From Chloroflexota bacterium (lineage in GTDB: Bacteria > Chloroflexota > Anaerolineae > 4572-78 > J111): a DNA stretch of 6,345 nt. Below, piece by piece: positions 6,111-6,345 of this stretch. The DNA lies in contig RFJV01000146.1 of the NCBI GenBank assembly GCA_003694775.1, positions 1-6,345 of the forward strand, given 5' to 3'. The notes below the pieces were generated by a model that did not search any database, had not been told where the DNA came from, and saw only the letters and a list, made by a program, of their open reading frames with translations. The translations under genes were made by a program, and so were the position numbers. Every line of letters begins with the position of its first letter. The first letter of the stretch is position 1.

Positions 6111-6315
6111 ACCCATTGGCTCATTGACCCATTGGCTTATTGGCTCATTGGCTCATTGGCTCATTGACCCATTGCCTCATTGCCTCATTGGCTCATTGGC
6201 TCATTGGCTCATTGCCTCATTGCCTCATTGTCTCATTGGCTCATTGTCTCATTGACCCATTGGCTCATTGACCCATTGGCTCATTGACCCATTGGCTCAT
6301 TGAATCATTGAATCC
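6100..6315. repeat. Octanucleotide tandem array, 27 units of TTGGCTCA type
   Basis: 216 bp of uninterrupted 8-bp units in perfect phase: 11 TTGGCTCA, 6 TTGACCCA, 4 TTGCCTCA, 2 TTGTCTCA, 2 TTGGCTTA, then TTGAATCA and TTGAATCC at the downstream edge. Variation is confined to the last five bases of the unit, nearly all of it in positions 4-7. Higher-order order is visible: TTGACCCA and TTGGCTCA alternate three times at 6252-6299, and a block of three TTGGCTCA followed by two TTGCCTCA appears twice (6140-6187, with one extra unit, and 6188-6227). The TGA in TTGACCCA breaks reading on the + strand, and every TGAGCCAA on the - strand contains TGA, so the array is non-coding. The remaining bases 6316-6345 show no feature. 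Confidence 0.95.
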
Positions 6316-6345
6316 CCCTTAAGTAATCTGCACCGGCCCTAAACC

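Noticed and set aside
6100..6315. CRISPR array
   Set aside because: Units are 8 bp, directly adjoining and without unique spacers, and no cas gene is present.

Overview
The window is a GC-rich, tightly packed stretch from a bacterial chromosome. All five genes lie on the + strand and look like part of a cell-surface glycan (exopolysaccharide or polysaccharide) locus. No sequence here fixes the taxon. GC-rich genes, a monoderm-style lipoprotein and intergenic tracts of short tandem repeats (7- and 8-bp periods) would fit an uncultured Chloroflexota (Anaerolineae-like) genome, but that is inference from general gene style and repeat style, not a marker gene.

Layout: (1) 1-882, the 3' part of a family 2 glycosyltransferase with a C-terminal membrane region. 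It is joined by an ATGA stop/start overlap to (2) 879-1907, a class I SAM methyltransferase with an N-terminal zinc-knuckle (Trm112-like) segment. The last codons and stop of gene 2 lie inside a heptanucleotide repeat. 1908-2008 is a short spacer made almost entirely of two different 7-bp repeat tracts. (3) 2009-3412 is a Wzx/MVF-type polysaccharide flippase whose start has no Shine-Dalgarno and may be leaderless. 3413-3489 is a short spacer with a good ribosome binding site. (4) 3490-4458 is a second, unrelated-looking SAM methyltransferase with its own N-terminal Cys4 zinc ribbon. 4459-4584 holds a large imperfect palindrome built from ACGAAT/ATTCGT motifs. (5) 4585-6057 is a lipoprotein with a GH30-like (clan GH-A) glycoside hydrolase fold. 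6058-6345 is non-coding and dominated by a 7-bp tract, an inverted unit that can form a hairpin, and a 27-unit octanucleotide tandem array.

A working model: the glycosyltransferase adds a sugar to a lipid-linked glycan, the two methyltransferases decorate sugars or other precursors, the flippase moves the lipid-linked unit across the membrane, and the exported lipoprotein hydrolase trims or remodels the polymer outside the cell. The substrate is not identifiable from sequence alone. The least ordinary content is not the genes but the spacers: three of the four non-coding gaps carry repeats, of different kinds, and one of these repeats supplies the end of a coding sequence.
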